DNA from: an uncultured Lachnospiraceae bacterium
GTDB taxonomy: Bacteria > Bacillota > Clostridia > Lachnospirales > Lachnospiraceae
DNA: 45,185 nucleotides
Assembly: GCA_946538525.1 (NCBI GenBank)
Contig: CAMNGU010000007.1
Location: 1-45,185, forward strand
Direction: 5' to 3'
A program made the translations under genes and the position numbers. Under the pieces are notes generated by a model. The model did no database searches, was not told where the DNA came from, and worked only from the letters and a program-made list of their open reading frames with translations. This document shows, piece by piece, positions 36,008 to 45,185 of this stretch. How positions within the stretch are numbered: the first letter of the stretch is position 1; each line of letters starts with the position of its first letter.

Positions 36008-37264
36008 ATGGCAAGTCGTTCTGACAATAATAATAAAAACGGTAAAAAAGAAAAGATGGATAACAAAATATTAAGATGTTCATTCTGTAATAAGACTCAG
36101 GACCAGGTTAAGAAGCTTATAGCTGGTCCTGGCGCTTATATTTGTGATGAGTGTGTCTCAATCTGTGGCGATATTATAGAAGAGGAACTGAAAAATTTAG
36201 ACGAAGATAGCGATCTTCTCAATCTTCCAAAACCAAAGGAAATCAAAGAGTTTCTTGATGAGTATGTAATTGGTCAGGATTCTGCAAAGAAGGCTCTGGC
36301 TGTTGCTGTTTATAATCATTACAAGAGAGTAGTTGCAGGAAAGAGCTTTGATGTTGATCTTCAGAAGAGTAACATCCTTCTTGTTGGTCCTACTGGTTCA
36401 GGTAAGACATACCTTGCACAGACTCTTGCGAAGATTTTAAATGTGCCATTTGCTATCGCTGATGCTACAACTCTTACAGAAGCTGGTTATGTCGGCGAGG
36501 ATGTTGAGAATATCCTGCTTAAGCTTATTCAGGCAGCAGACTATGATATCGACAGAGCAGAAAAGGGTATAGTTTATATCGATGAGATTGATAAGATTTC
36601 TAAGAAGTCTGAAAATGTATCAATTACTCGTGATGTTTCCGGTGAAGGTGTTCAGCAGGCACTCCTTAAGATCGTAGAGGGTACTGTTGCTTCAGTTCCA
36701 CCACAGGGTGGCCGTAAGCATCCACAGCAGGAAATGATAGAAATCGATACTACAAATATTCTCTTTATCTGTGGTGGTGCATTTGCAGGACTTGATAAGG
36801 TTATTGAAGGTCGTATCGGACAGAAGTCTATCGGTTTCAATGCTGATATTAAGCATGATTCAACTATTGTGGATTCAGAACTTCTCAAGAAAGTTCAGCC
36901 ACAGGATCTTGTTAAATTTGGTCTCATTCCAGAGTTTGTTGGTCGTGTTCCTGTAGTTGTAACACTTGATCAGCTTGATGAGGATGCGCTCGTAAGCATT
37001 TTAACAAAACCAAAGTCATCTATCGTAAAACAGTACAAGAAGCTTTTCGAGTATGACGATGTAGAGCTCGAGTTTGAAGAGGATGCTCTTCGTGAGGTTG
37101 CTAAGGAAGCTATGGAAAGAGCTACTGGTGCCAGAGGACTTAGAGCAATTCTTGAAAATGCTATGATGGATGTTATGTATGAAATACCTTCAAATGAGGA
37201 TATCAAGAAGGTTACAATCACAAAGGATACAGTACTTACTGGAGCTGATCCTAAGACAGAGTAA
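36008..37264 (+). CDS. clpX: Clp protease ATP-binding subunit ClpX
   Basis: A 418-residue ClpX. The N-terminal zinc domain has CSFC and CDEC (from about residue 25). Walker A GPTGSGKT is near 125, Walker [10 protein letters not shown] near 185, the pore loop GYVGEDVE is present, and the ClpP-docking loop IGF appears in KSIGFNA near 277. The C-terminal sensor [12 protein letters not shown] is intact. It unfolds substrates and delivers them to ClpP. In many Clostridia lon follows clpX; here engB follows directly after a repeat-rich spacer. Confidence 0.98.
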   Translation: MASRSDNNNKNGKKEKMDNKILRCSFCNKTQDQVKKLIAGPGAYICDECVSICGDIIEEELKNLDEDSDLLNLPKPKEIKEFLDEYVIGQDSAKKALAVAVYNHYKRVVAGKSFDVDLQKSNILLVGPTGSGKTYLAQTLAKILNVPFAIADATTLTEAGYVGEDVENILLKLIQAADYDIDRAEKGIVYIDEIDKISKKSENVSITRDVSGEGVQQALLKIVEGTVASVPPQGGRKHPQQEMIEIDTTNILFICGGAFAGLDKVIEGRIGQKSIGFNADIKHDSTIVDSELLKKVQPQDLVKFGLIPEFVGRVPVVVTLDQLDEDALVSILTKPKSSIVKQYKKLFEYDDVELEFEEDALREVAKEAMERATGARGLRAILENAMMDVMYEIPSNEDIKKVTITKDTVLTGADPKTE

Positions 37265-37288
37265 AAAATTATTTGTCATTCTAAGCAA

Positions 37289-37425
37289 AGCAAAGAATAA
37301 TAAAAAAATAACAAAAACAAAAAATAGTAAAAAACAAAAATTGTAAAAGCAAAGAATAATAAAAAAATAATAAAAACAAAAAATAGTAAAAAACAAAAAT
37401 TGTATAAGCAAAGAATAATATAGGC
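37289..37425. repeat. 59-bp tandem repeat, about 2.3 copies, between clpX and engB
   Basis: Units begin AGCAAAGAATAAT at 37289, 37348 and 37407, each 59 bp apart, and are very A-rich. The first unit is joined to TTGTCATTCTAAGCAAAGC (37271-37289), which resembles the dispersed GTCATTCTGAGCGAAGCGAA repeat common in Bacillota. A partial relative (TTGTCATTCTGATG) lies at 35277. Confidence 0.8.
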
Positions 37426-37433
37426 AATTTACT

Positions 37434-38036
37434 ATGAAAATAAAAACTTCAGAGCTTAGTGGTGTGTTCGGACCAACCTCTAAGCTGCCCGAAGAGACAA
37501 TGCCGGAACTTGCATTTGCAGGTAGGTCTAATGTGGGCAAATCATCTCTAATAAATTCTTTACTTAATCGTAAAAACCTTGCCAGGACATCATCAAGTCC
37601 TGGTAAGACAGTTACGATTAACTTCTATAATGTAAATGAGGAATTCTTTCTTGTTGATTTACCAGGATATGGATATGCAAAGGCTTCACTTGCCGAGAGA
37701 GCGAAGTGGGGCAAAATGATTGAGAAGTATCTCAGTACTAGAGAAGTGCTGAGAGCTGTTGTATTGCTCGTGGATATTCGTCATGCTCCTACAAAGGACG
37801 ATGTGATGATGTATCACTGGATACTGGAAAATGGACTTACTCCTATCGTGGTAGCGACTAAGTTGGACAAGATTAAGAGAAGCCAGAAAGATAAACAGCT
37901 TAAACAGGTAAGAGAAACTCTTAATGCTGATGTAGATAAGGAAGTAGCAAAGGCAATAAAAATAGTCCCTTATTCGTCTGAGACAAAACAGGGACGCGAT
38001 GAACTTCTTCATATATTAGCAGAGTTGATTATTTAG
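37434..38036 (+). CDS. engB: Ribosome biogenesis GTPase EngB/YsxC
   Basis: A 200-residue TrmE-Era-EngA-EngB family GTPase. G1 is GRSNVGKSSLIN near residue 28; the G2 region holds SSSPGKTVTINFYN, G3 DLPGYGYAK, G4 TKLDKIKRS and G5 YSSETKQG. It assists maturation of the large ribosomal subunit. The ribosome site is poor (ATAGGC), the only visible one being within the A-rich repeat spacer, so expression may depend on clpX readthrough. Followed by 100 bp of AT-rich DNA. Confidence 0.96.
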   Translation: MKIKTSELSGVFGPTSKLPEETMPELAFAGRSNVGKSSLINSLLNRKNLARTSSSPGKTVTINFYNVNEEFFLVDLPGYGYAKASLAERAKWGKMIEKYLSTREVLRAVVLLVDIRHAPTKDDVMMYHWILENGLTPIVVATKLDKIKRSQKDKQLKQVRETLNADVDKEVAKAIKIVPYSSETKQGRDELLHILAELII

Positions 38037-38139
38037 TATATTTAATATTATATATTTTAAGTTTAATATTATATATATTTAAAGTATTTACTGTTTAGTA
38101 TATAGATTATTTAGAGATTAATAGACTAATAAATATATC

Positions 38140-38664
38140 TTATTTATCCATGAATTCGTTGATCAGTAATTGATATACATCAGTGCTCTTACTTCTCCAT
38201 TTATCGCAGATGTTACGAGCCATTTCCTTGGTTGGAACATTCATTCGTACTTCGAGGATGATCTCGCGGCGCTCCATGATAGTGCATTTAACGGTGTATT
38301 CATTATGTTCATTGTAGATAAAATCAGCAAATATTTCGGATTCATTCTTAAGGTTTATTTTTTCCTTCTTGATATAATCCATAATTTCTTGTTTAATATT
38401 ATTAGATATTTTATTTTCGAAATATCCCAGAGCTTCTTCGCCCTGGTTAGTAATCTTGTATCGTTTAGTATTTCGGATAGTACTGACTGAGATAAAATTC
38501 TTATCAATCAACTCACTGATAGATTCCAACACATTAAAATGAGTAGTATAACCTTTATCAACGATAAACTTTGTTATCTGTGAGTTGGTAAGACTGTACT
38601 CATCAATTCTGTCCAACATATATAAAATCATTAATTTGTAGAGCATTAAATTCTGGGTTTCCAT
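38140..38664 (-). CDS. DUF4364 family protein, winged-helix-like
   Basis: The only convincing minus-strand gene. The 174-residue product starts METQNLMLYKLMILYMLDRI with a GGAG site 6-8 bases upstream on its strand. The N-terminal 80 residues look like a winged helix (LTNSQITKFIVD, VLESISELIDKNFISV, KRYKITNQGEEAL). The rest is the DUF4364 C-domain with alternating strands (YTVKCTIMERREIILEVRM). The family is typical of Clostridia and probably regulates transcription. It is convergent with engB and divergent from rho, sharing a 190-bp intergenic region with the latter. Confidence 0.88.
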   Translation of the reverse strand: METQNLMLYKLMILYMLDRIDEYSLTNSQITKFIVDKGYTTHFNVLESISELIDKNFISVSTIRNTKRYKITNQGEEALGYFENKISNNIKQEIMDYIKKEKINLKNESEIFADFIYNEHNEYTVKCTIMERREIILEVRMNVPTKEMARNICDKWRSKSTDVYQLLINEFMDK

Positions 38665-38855
38665 TTTATTCTCCGGATTTTATATCTAAATTTCAAACTA
38701 TGGGCCTGATAAATCGTAAGCCGTAAGTAATAGAATACGACAGATGTTTATTATTTTCAAGGCAAGAATAAATTAGATTATAAATTCATTAAATATATAA
38801 GTGAAAAGTTAAAAGTTTTAAAGAGTTTGCAAATGTAATTTCGAAAGGAGTATTT

Positions 38856-40910
38856 ATGAATTACAAAGAACTTAAGGTTGCAGACCTTCGCAAAGTAGCA
38901 GAAGAGAGAGGCATCCTGAATGTTTCAGGCATGAAGAAAGCAGAGCTTGTTGAAATGCTTGAAGGAATCGATGAGATGAAGAAGGCTAGACAGCAGGGCG
39001 CTCAGGCTTCACAGCAGGAGCAACAGTCTGAAGCTTCTCAAGACAAAAAACAAGAAACTAAACAAGAAACTAAACAAAATCTAAAGAATACTGGCAAAAA
39101 GCAGACTTCGAAATCCAAAACAGCAAAAGAAAATATAGCAAAAGAAAATACTGAAAAAGAAAATGCTGTAAAAGAAAATGCTGTAAAAGAAAATGCTGTA
39201 AAAAAAGGCTCTGTTAAAGCAAGTGCTGATAAAGAGGGTGCAGCGAAAAAGAGTTCTGGAACAAAAGACTCTAAAAAAGCTGCCTCAGCAAAGCAAAAGT
39301 CTGCATCTAAGAAAACTGGAGAAAATAGTTCAGATAAGAACTTAGAAAATAAATCAGATAAAAATATAGATAAAAACTCAGACAAAAATACAGATAAGAA
39401 CTCAGATAAAAACAAGAATTCTGATCAAAACTTAGAGAATAAAGGGGATAAGCAGTCCAAGGCTGATGCAAATAGAAAGTCTAGACCTGCAGTTAAGAAA
39501 AATCAGTCATCCAAGAACTCCAAGAATTTTGAATCTAAGAATAAAGATGGACAGCAAGAGGCTCAAAAAACAGCACAGAATATAAATCAAAAAGAATCTC
39601 AGAAAATAGCTCAGCAAAAAGACATTAATCCAAAAGCATCAAATCAGATGAATGAAAATCAGCTGAATGAAAATCAAATGAATGGAAATCAGATGAATGG
39701 AAATCAGATGAATGGAAATCAGATGAATGATGTAAAAGAATCAACCGATCCTTTAATGGATGAAGAAAATGCTGCTCCTCAGAATGAGGTTGCTGAAGGT
39801 ATTCTTGAGGTTCTTCAGGAAGGTTATGGCTTTATAAGAAGTGATAATTATATGCCTGGTGAGAAGGATATCTATGTTTCGCCTTCTCAGATTCGTAAGT
39901 TTAGGCTTCGTACCGGCGATATCGTTAAGGGGCCTGTGCGCAGAAAGACAGCTCCGACAGAGAAGTTCAATGCGCTTCTTTATATTGATTCTGTAAATGG
40001 TTATAAGCCTGATGAGATTGTGAACCGTATGAAGTTTGAGGATATGACTCCAATCTTCCCAAATGAGAGAATTAAGCTTGATTTTCCAGGAGCACCATTA
40101 TCTCTAAGAATCGTTGATTTATTCAGCCCTATAGGTAAGGGCCAGAGAGGTATGATTGTTTCACCTCCTAAGGCTGGTAAAACAACACTCCTGAAGCAGA
40201 TAGCTAAGAGAATTAGTAGTGCATATCCTGAAATGAATGTTCTGGTTCTTCTTATCGACGAGCGTCCTGAGGAAGTTACAGATATTAAGGAATCTATTGA
40301 AGGACCAAATGCTGAGGTTATATATTCTACATTTGATGAACTCCCTGAACATCATAAGAGAGTTTCGGAAATGGCAATCGAGCGTGCTAAGCGTCTCGTG
40401 GAAAGTGGCGAGGATGTTGTAATTTTGATTGACTCTATTACTCGACTTTCAAGAGCATACAATCTTACAATTACTCCAAGTGGAAGAACCCTTTCTGGTG
40501 GTCTTGATCCTGCAGCACTTCATATGCCTAAGAAATTCTTTGGTGCAGCTAGAAATATGAGAGAAGGCGGATCACTTACAATCCTGGCAACTGCACTTAT
40601 TGATACAGGAAGCCGTCTGGATGATGTAGTATTTGAGGAATTCAAGGGAACAGGTAACATGGAACTGGTTCTTGATAGAGACTTACAGGAGAAGAGAGTA
40701 TTCCCTGCAATCGATGTTTCAAAGTCAGGAACAAGAAAGGATAATCTGCTTCTTAATCCTGAAGAAAGAGAAGTTCTGGATATCATTCATAGAAGGTTCC
40801 ATAGCATGAAGCCTGAAGAGGTTACTGAGGACCTCCTAAAGATATTTGCCAAAACCAAGGATAATGCACAGTTTGTAGCTGTTGCAAAGAAACTATTTGC
40901 TAATATTTAA
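38856..40910 (+). CDS. rho: Transcription termination factor Rho with a long disordered insertion
   Basis: A 684-residue Rho, about 265 residues longer than E. coli Rho. Residues 1-38 are the Rho_N helix bundle ([17 protein letters not shown]). Residues about 40-305 are low-complexity Lys, Gln, Asn, Ser and Glu with DNA-level tandem repeats. Then comes the RNA-binding cold-shock-like domain ([15 protein letters not shown]) and the ATPase: Walker [11 protein letters not shown] near 436, [24 protein letters not shown] and the [13 protein letters not shown] arginine-finger region. AAAGGAG precedes the start. Insertions at this place are known in several phyla, and a Bacteroides one is reported to drive condensates; the role here is inference. 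Confidence 0.95.
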   Translation: MNYKELKVADLRKVAEERGILNVSGMKKAELVEMLEGIDEMKKARQQGAQASQQEQQSEASQDKKQETKQETKQNLKNTGKKQTSKSKTAKENIAKENTEKENAVKENAVKENAVKKGSVKASADKEGAAKKSSGTKDSKKAASAKQKSASKKTGENSSDKNLENKSDKNIDKNSDKNTDKNSDKNKNSDQNLENKGDKQSKADANRKSRPAVKKNQSSKNSKNFESKNKDGQQEAQKTAQNINQKESQKIAQQKDINPKASNQMNENQLNENQMNGNQMNGNQMNGNQMNDVKESTDPLMDEENAAPQNEVAEGILEVLQEGYGFIRSDNYMPGEKDIYVSPSQIRKFRLRTGDIVKGPVRRKTAPTEKFNALLYIDSVNGYKPDEIVNRMKFEDMTPIFPNERIKLDFPGAPLSLRIVDLFSPIGKGQRGMIVSPPKAGKTTLLKQIAKRISSAYPEMNVLVLLIDERPEEVTDIKESIEGPNAEVIYSTFDELPEHHKRVSEMAIERAKRLVESGEDVVILIDSITRLSRAYNLTITPSGRTLSGGLDPAALHMPKKFFGAARNMREGGSLTILATALIDTGSRLDDVVFEEFKGTGNMELVLDRDLQEKRVFPAIDVSKSGTRKDNLLLNPEEREVLDIIHRRFHSMKPEEVTEDLLKIFAKTKDNAQFVAVAKKLFANI
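39142..39735 (+). repeat. Tandem short repeats in the rho insertion
   Basis: 15-bp units GAAAATGCTGTAAAA (39157-39200), repeats of TCAGATAAAAAT type (39331-39420), and six 15-bp units AATCAGATGAATGGA (39643-39732, encoding NQMNG/E). All keep frame, so length can vary without loss of function. Confidence 0.85.
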
Positions 40911-40941
40911 AAATCAAAAATTCTACAAAAAAATTAGTTCT

Positions 40942-40970
40942 TTGATATTATTTCACAATGGTGCTATAAT
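40942..40970 (+). promoter_or_regulatory. Promoter for the class A PBP gene
   Basis: TTGATA at 40942-40947 and a consensus TATAAT at 40965-40970 with a 17-base spacer. The start codon is about 88 bases downstream. Confidence 0.75.
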
Positions 40971-41057
40971 GACTAAGATTGTGATTTTGTCACAATTTAT
41001 GTTTTTTGTATGGGTTTTAATGCTATGGTTTTTGAAACCATATTGTGGAGGCTTAAA

Positions 41058-43955
41058 TTGAATTTCAGCAAAGATAATGTAAAAAAGAAACAAAAGAAGC
41101 TGAGTGCCAAGACGCAGCGTCTTGAAAGAGGTATATTTATCTTCATTTTCAAGATTGCGCTTGTTGCATTTATCTTTATCGTGCTCGTTATGGCGGGAGC
41201 TGGCTTCGGTATGATGAAAGGTATTCTGGATGACTCTCCGGATATATCAAATATTAGCATTAAGCCGAAGGGCTTCAAGACGGTAATATACGATCAGGAT
41301 GGAAATGAGAGAAATACTCTGTCGACGGTTAACTCCAATCGTGTATATATCTATTATGATGATATTCCAGATCAGCTGGTAAATGCATTTGTTGCCATCG
41401 AGGACGAAAGATTCTGGACTCACAATGGTATCGATATGAAAGGTATCTTCAGAGCGATGTATAAGGATGTTATCGCTCGTAACTTCAATGAGGGTGCTTC
41501 TACAGTCACACAGCAGTTGATCAAGAACCAGGTCTTTAATGTTGGTATGAATGAGACCACGAAGATTCAGAAGATTGAGCGTAAGGTTCAAGAGCAGTAT
41601 CTGGCGATGGATCTTGAGAAACTATACACAAAAGAACAGATTATGGAGGCTTACCTGAATACCATTTATCTGGGACAAGGCGTAAATGGTGTTGAGGCGG
41701 CTGCCAATAGATACTTTAATAAGAGTTGCGGACAGCTTACCATTTCCGAAATGGCAGTTATTGCAGCTATTACTAAGAATCCTTATGGATATGATCCAGT
41801 TGTTTTCCCAGAGACAAACAGCCATCGTCGTGAGGATGTTTTGGATAAGATGCTTGAGCTGGAGTTCATTACAAAGGCTGAGTATGATACAGCTATGAAC
41901 GATAATGTTTATGACCGTATCCAAAAAGTTAAAGAAACAAATGACGAAAACTTCGAGTACAACTCTTACTATACTGATGATCTGATGCGTCAGCTTTGTA
42001 AGGATTTCATGGATATGTACGGATATAGCGAAGAAGAAGCCTATGATGAAATCTACACAGGTGGATACAGCGTATATTCTGTTCAGGATTATGATATCCA
42101 GGCAATTGTTGATGAAGTTATAAATGATCCTCAGTATTATCCGGAAACAAGTTCGGTAGCACTTAACTATAAGTTGACACTTCTTGCACCGGATGGAATT
42201 ACGACTTACAACTACGATACAAATACGCTTCTTACATATTATAGGAAGCAGACTGAAAATTCGAAATATAATAACATTTATCCTTCTGAGGATGATGCTC
42301 GTTCAGCGGCAGATACCTACAAAGAGGCAATGCTTGATGAAACAGGTGCAACGTTCCTTAATGAGGAGTTTAAGACAGCATTACAACCACAGGCTTCTAT
42401 ATCAATCATTGATCAGAAAACAGGATATATAAAAGCTATCGGTGGTGGTCGTGGTGAGAAGACAGAAAACCTTGGTTTCGACAGAGCTACAAATGCTATG
42501 CGTCAGCCAGGTTCTACATTTAAGGTTCTTGCAGCCTTCCTTCCATATATTGATACAGAAGGAAGCTTAGCTTCGGGATTTGATGATAAGCCATACAGCT
42601 TCGCAAATGGTACACCTGTAAGAAACTGGTACGGCGATTATTGGGGACCTAGTAACCTTAGAAGAGCTATAGAGCAGTCAATGAATATCATTGCTGTACA
42701 GACTATTACAGCGGTTACTCCGGCTGTAGCATATGATTACCTTATTGATGAAGGATTTACAACTATCATTGATAAGGAAATTGGTTCAGACGGAAGCGTA
42801 TATTCTGATATTCAGCAGGCTACAGCACTTGGTGGTCTTACCTATGGTGTAACAAACCTTGAGATTACAGCGGCTTATGCTGGTATCGCAAATATGGGTA
42901 TGTATGTAAAGCCTGTATATTATGACAGAGTTTATGATCATGATGGTAATCTGGTTATTGATAACAGAGAACCTTCTGAGAGATCACATAGAATGTGTAA
43001 GGCAACAACAGCTTATCAGCTGATCGATGCTATGAAGGATGTTGTAACTCAGGGTACAGGTACAAGAGCTAGACTTACATCTGGTGTTAAGTGTGCAGGT
43101 AAGACAGGTACAACATCAAATAGCTACGACCTTTGGTTCTGTGGAATGACACCTTACTATACTGGTTCTGTATGGTTTGGATACGATTCAAATGTAACTA
43201 TCAATACTAATAATCATAAGGTTATGTGGAGGGATATAATGGATCGTATTGCTGAACTGGAAGGTCAGAGTACAGAGACTGATTGGGATCAGCCTGAAGG
43301 ACTTGTAAAAGCTTCTGTATGTAAGATGACAGGTCTTAAGCCGATAGCAGGATGTCCTATCAGTACAGACTGGTGTGATAAGGATCATGTTCCTACAAAG
43401 TTCTGTAAGGGTCATATGAACACAATTATGATTTGTCCAGAATCACATTGTAAGGCAACAAATACTTGTCCTAATCCAGTTGAGTATTACATTTCATATG
43501 ATGATAATGGAAATGTTCAGCTTGTTGGTGCTGACTTTGCATATGATAGTTCAATACTTACAACCACATGTCCAATTCACCTTGAAAGTGAGGATGGAAT
43601 ATCAATTACAACCTGGGCAGGAGATGGTGGTTCTATCTCAGACTCAGTAAGTAATGTTCAGCCTGGATCAAGTGTAACAATCTATATTACACCTTCAGCT
43701 GGATATGCTATTCAGGATGTAACGGTTGATGATGTTAGTGTAGGAGCTGTTGGACAGTATACATTTACTGATGTTTCAGCCGCACATACAATTTATGCAT
43801 ATTTCTATTCTACTGGAGCTCCAGCAGATACACCACCGGATGACGGTAGTGGTGGTGGAGAAGATACCGGCGGTGGCGAAGACACTGGCGGTGGAGGAGA
43901 AACACCACCTGACGACGGTAGTGGCGGCGGAGATACCGGAGAAGTCACTGAGTAG
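41058..43955 (+). CDS. Class A penicillin-binding protein (PBP1A-like) with Cys-rich and repeat tail
   Basis: Start TTG 41058 is preferred because GTGGAGG lies 7 bases upstream; an in-frame ATG at 41010 has none. A cytoplasmic basic segment and one membrane helix (IFKIALVAFIFIVLVMAGAGF) come first. The glycosyltransferase domain has EDERFWTHNGID (catalytic Glu about 115) and GASTVTQQLIKN. The transpeptidase has GSTFK (Ser about 486), SMN near 540 and KTG near 682. After it, residues about 755-850 hold eight Cys (VCKM, GCPI, WCDK, FCKG, ICPE, HCKA, TCPN, TCPI). Then follow an InlB-like beta repeat (GYAIQDVTVDD) and an acidic Gly-rich tail. It polymerises and crosslinks peptidoglycan. Confidence 0.93.
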   Translation: MNFSKDNVKKKQKKLSAKTQRLERGIFIFIFKIALVAFIFIVLVMAGAGFGMMKGILDDSPDISNISIKPKGFKTVIYDQDGNERNTLSTVNSNRVYIYYDDIPDQLVNAFVAIEDERFWTHNGIDMKGIFRAMYKDVIARNFNEGASTVTQQLIKNQVFNVGMNETTKIQKIERKVQEQYLAMDLEKLYTKEQIMEAYLNTIYLGQGVNGVEAAANRYFNKSCGQLTISEMAVIAAITKNPYGYDPVVFPETNSHRREDVLDKMLELEFITKAEYDTAMNDNVYDRIQKVKETNDENFEYNSYYTDDLMRQLCKDFMDMYGYSEEEAYDEIYTGGYSVYSVQDYDIQAIVDEVINDPQYYPETSSVALNYKLTLLAPDGITTYNYDTNTLLTYYRKQTENSKYNNIYPSEDDARSAADTYKEAMLDETGATFLNEEFKTALQPQASISIIDQKTGYIKAIGGGRGEKTENLGFDRATNAMRQPGSTFKVLAAFLPYIDTEGSLASGFDDKPYSFANGTPVRNWYGDYWGPSNLRRAIEQSMNIIAVQTITAVTPAVAYDYLIDEGFTTIIDKEIGSDGSVYSDIQQATALGGLTYGVTNLEITAAYAGIANMGMYVKPVYYDRVYDHDGNLVIDNREPSERSHRMCKATTAYQLIDAMKDVVTQGTGTRARLTSGVKCAGKTGTTSNSYDLWFCGMTPYYTGSVWFGYDSNVTINTNNHKVMWRDIMDRIAELEGQSTETDWDQPEGLVKASVCKMTGLKPIAGCPISTDWCDKDHVPTKFCKGHMNTIMICPESHCKATNTCPNPVEYYISYDDNGNVQLVGADFAYDSSILTTTCPIHLESEDGISITTWAGDGGSISDSVSNVQPGSSVTIYITPSAGYAIQDVTVDDVSVGAVGQYTFTDVSAAHTIYAYFYSTGAPADTPPDDGSGGGEDTGGGEDTGGGGETPPDDGSGGGDTGEVTE

Positions 43956-44401
43956 TTGTAGAGTAGATACTATGTAGTCGCTGAGTGAATTATTGGTAAA
44001 TTGAATTAAAGTGAATTAAATTATTTGATTTGATTATTTACAGCCTCGTATCCGTATGGGTACGAGGTTGTTTGTGTTTAAGAGGATGTGATTAAGCTGT
44101 TGGTGTCAACTGGATGAGTTAGAGTTTCTGTGTGTATAATTGTGTTTGTCTAGATTGATGGGGGAATCTTTGGGCTTGGTGTATTCGGGCTTTTTTAGAT
44201 GTTTTATAATTGCCATCTATGCGCTTAGAACGAACTGGTCTATAAAACTTGAATAATATACCTTGTTATAAATTGATATCTTTTGAAAGGCTGTATAATT
44301 TATTTAGTAGAGAAGGAGTGATTTATTTACTGTACATTTATTTTTATATTTGATTTTTGTGATTTTAATTCTGGTGTTCATTGATTCGGGGGGTGGAGTT
44401 A
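43956..44401. other. Intergenic region between the PBP gene and the LytTR gene
   Basis: Holds the terminator at 44041-44073 and a probable promoter (TTGATA 44273-44278, TATAAT 44294-44299, 15-base spacer). The 200 bases between are not coding and show nothing I recognise. Confidence 0.5.
44041..44073 (+). terminator. Terminator after the PBP gene
   Basis: A 13-bp stem CAGCCTCGTATCC with GGGTACGAGGTTG (two G-T wobbles) around a GTAT loop, followed by TTTGTGTTT. Confidence 0.75.
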
Positions 44402-44827
44402 ATGCAAAGGAATCTAAGTTACGATTCAAAAAATATCTATGAAGTGGTCAAAAACTTGAGGGAAGTTCTTAATGACTTAAAAAGGATAGACTTATATGCA
44501 ATGAATTCAGGTGATTATTTAACTACTGCAATAAGCTGCAAAAGGTTAGTAAGAATAGAATTATTTGCATCTGAGTATAACCTGTATTTTCAAGGATTTA
44601 ATCGTACCTATAATCCAAGAACGGTTAGAAAGTATATGGGGGACATACTTTCTACAGATGAGTATGGATTTGTTAGGGTCAACGAGAATGATGTGATTAA
44701 TATGAGTTATGTTCAGTATATAGACCAACAGGGGATCCGTATGGAATATGTGGATAAGCCTATTCCTATGTCTCGACCTGGTAGAAAAAGGATAGTAGCA
44801 TATCTAAAGAGTCTATCTAAATTGTAA
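44402..44827 (+). CDS. LytTR-type DNA-binding protein (stand-alone)
   Basis: Start ATG 44402 is preferred: GGGTGGAG lies 4 bases upstream; the alternative at 44381 has no ribosome site. About 141 residues. The C-terminal 100 residues fit a LytTR domain: DLYAMNSGDYLTT in the place of the IxYIExxxxY strand, the GFVRVNENDVINMSYVQYID motif (LytTR has F-R-x-H/N-x-S-x-x-V-N), a GIRMEYVDK strand and a final helix PGRKRIVAYLKSL. There is no receiver domain, as in ComX- or SilA-independent LytTR regulators. It probably binds DNA repeats; what it regulates is not visible. The tandem repeat array begins right after its stop. Confidence 0.7.
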   Translation: MQRNLSYDSKNIYEVVKNLREVLNDLKRIDLYAMNSGDYLTTAISCKRLVRIELFASEYNLYFQGFNRTYNPRTVRKYMGDILSTDEYGFVRVNENDVINMSYVQYIDQQGIRMEYVDKPIPMSRPGRKRIVAYLKSLSKL

Positions 44828-44828
44828 A

Positions 44829-45037
44829 TGGGTGCCAATCTAGGTTGCTAGTTGAATATACGCACATAAATTAGCAAGTGGGGGTGCCAATCTGGGTTGT
44901 TGGTTGAATATACGCACGCTTATTAGCGAGTGGGGGTGCCAATCTGGGTTATTGGTTGAATATACGCACGCTTATTAGCGAGTGGGGGTGCCAATCTGGG
45001 TTTCTGATTAAATATACGCACGCTTATGAGTAGGGTG
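44829..45037 (+). repeat. 52-bp tandem repeat array, four units
   Basis: Units begin GGTGCCAATCT at 44831, 44883, 44935 and 44987, exactly 52 bp apart. Each has a conserved TTGAATATACGCACGC part and a small hairpin CACGCTTATTAGCGAGTG. The first and last units are most diverged. No open frame runs through it. Confidence 0.9.
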
Positions 45038-45054
45038 ACTGGTACCTGATATTT

Positions 45055-45185
45055 TTGTGTGCACATATCGAGATAGTAAAGCAAGTTGGAACCCCTCCAG
45101 GCTTCGAATTTTCACTAGCCTTCATAATATCGTGCGCATATCAACTTAGTAAAGCAAGTTGGAACCCCTCCAGGCTTCAAATTTT
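45055..45185 (-). repeat. 73-bp repeat, two units, an inverted and diverged relative of the 52-bp array
   Basis: AGTAAAGCAAGTTGGAACCC recurs at 45075 and 45148, 73 bp apart, and the second unit runs to the window edge. Its reverse complement (GGGGTTCCAACTTGCTTTAC, then TTGATATGCGCACG) aligns with the 52-bp unit (GGGGTGCCAATCTGGGTTAT, then TTGAATATACGCACG), so the two arrays face each other. Confidence 0.75.

Noticed and set aside
39038-39415. A 125-codon minus-strand frame opposite rho
   Set aside because: It is the complement of the Lys-rich repeat insertion (giving Phe/Leu/Ser) and has no start signals.
44829-45185. CRISPR array
   Set aside because: The units are continuous tandem copies without unique spacers of even length, and no cas gene is present.

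Overview
The window looks like a chromosome segment from a low-GC Bacillota, most likely a Lachnospiraceae (Butyrivibrio/Pseudobutyrivibrio-like) bacterium. The core genes point there: a tig-clpP-clpX-engB block, a DUF4364 gene, a Rho with a long disordered insertion, secreted proteins with InlB-type repeats and Trp-rich wall-binding repeats, a LacI-type sensor fused to GGDEF, and mtnN-luxS. Exact genus is inference; no rRNA or tRNA is visible.

Bases 1-11,400 are an accessory island, visibly more AT-rich than the rest. In order it holds: the end of a P-loop ATPase with a PtuB-like HNH nuclease (Septu-like pair); a TIR-domain protein; an Xre regulator, ImmA/IrrE-type metallopeptidase and PIN-like protein module; a decayed AlbA_2/RecG-like regulator; a terminator followed by a capD-like fragment; a solitary AAA15 ATPase; a fructosamine-kinase family protein; a DUF3791 pseudogene and a small acidic protein; a tightly coupled three-gene operon (RloB/TOPRIM-like protein, DUF4869 protein, tiny P-loop ATPase); and a second terminator followed by another capD-like fragment. 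No integrase or transposase is seen. The three-gene operon at 9064-10614 is the best candidate for an undescribed system.

Bases 11,400-32,200 carry envelope, DNA-repair and signalling genes: a YczE-type membrane protein, a 1,479-residue repeat-rich surface protein, a secreted purple-acid-phosphatase-like enzyme with the same wall-binding module, the addB-addA helicase-nuclease pair, a LacI-sensor diguanylate cyclase, a membrane transglutaminase-like protein with an Asn/Tyr/Gly repeat head, and a membrane-anchored PQQ-type beta-propeller. Two families of short palindromic REP-like repeats sit at gene ends here, and several stop codons lie inside or directly against them.

Bases 32,300-44,830 are mostly housekeeping: mtnN-luxS (activated methyl cycle, AI-2), tig, clpP, clpX, engB (no lon between clpX and engB), DUF4364, rho, a class A penicillin-binding protein with a Cys-rich C-terminal extension, and a small LytTR-type DNA-binding protein. 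The window ends in a 52-bp tandem array that faces a diverged inverted 73-bp array.
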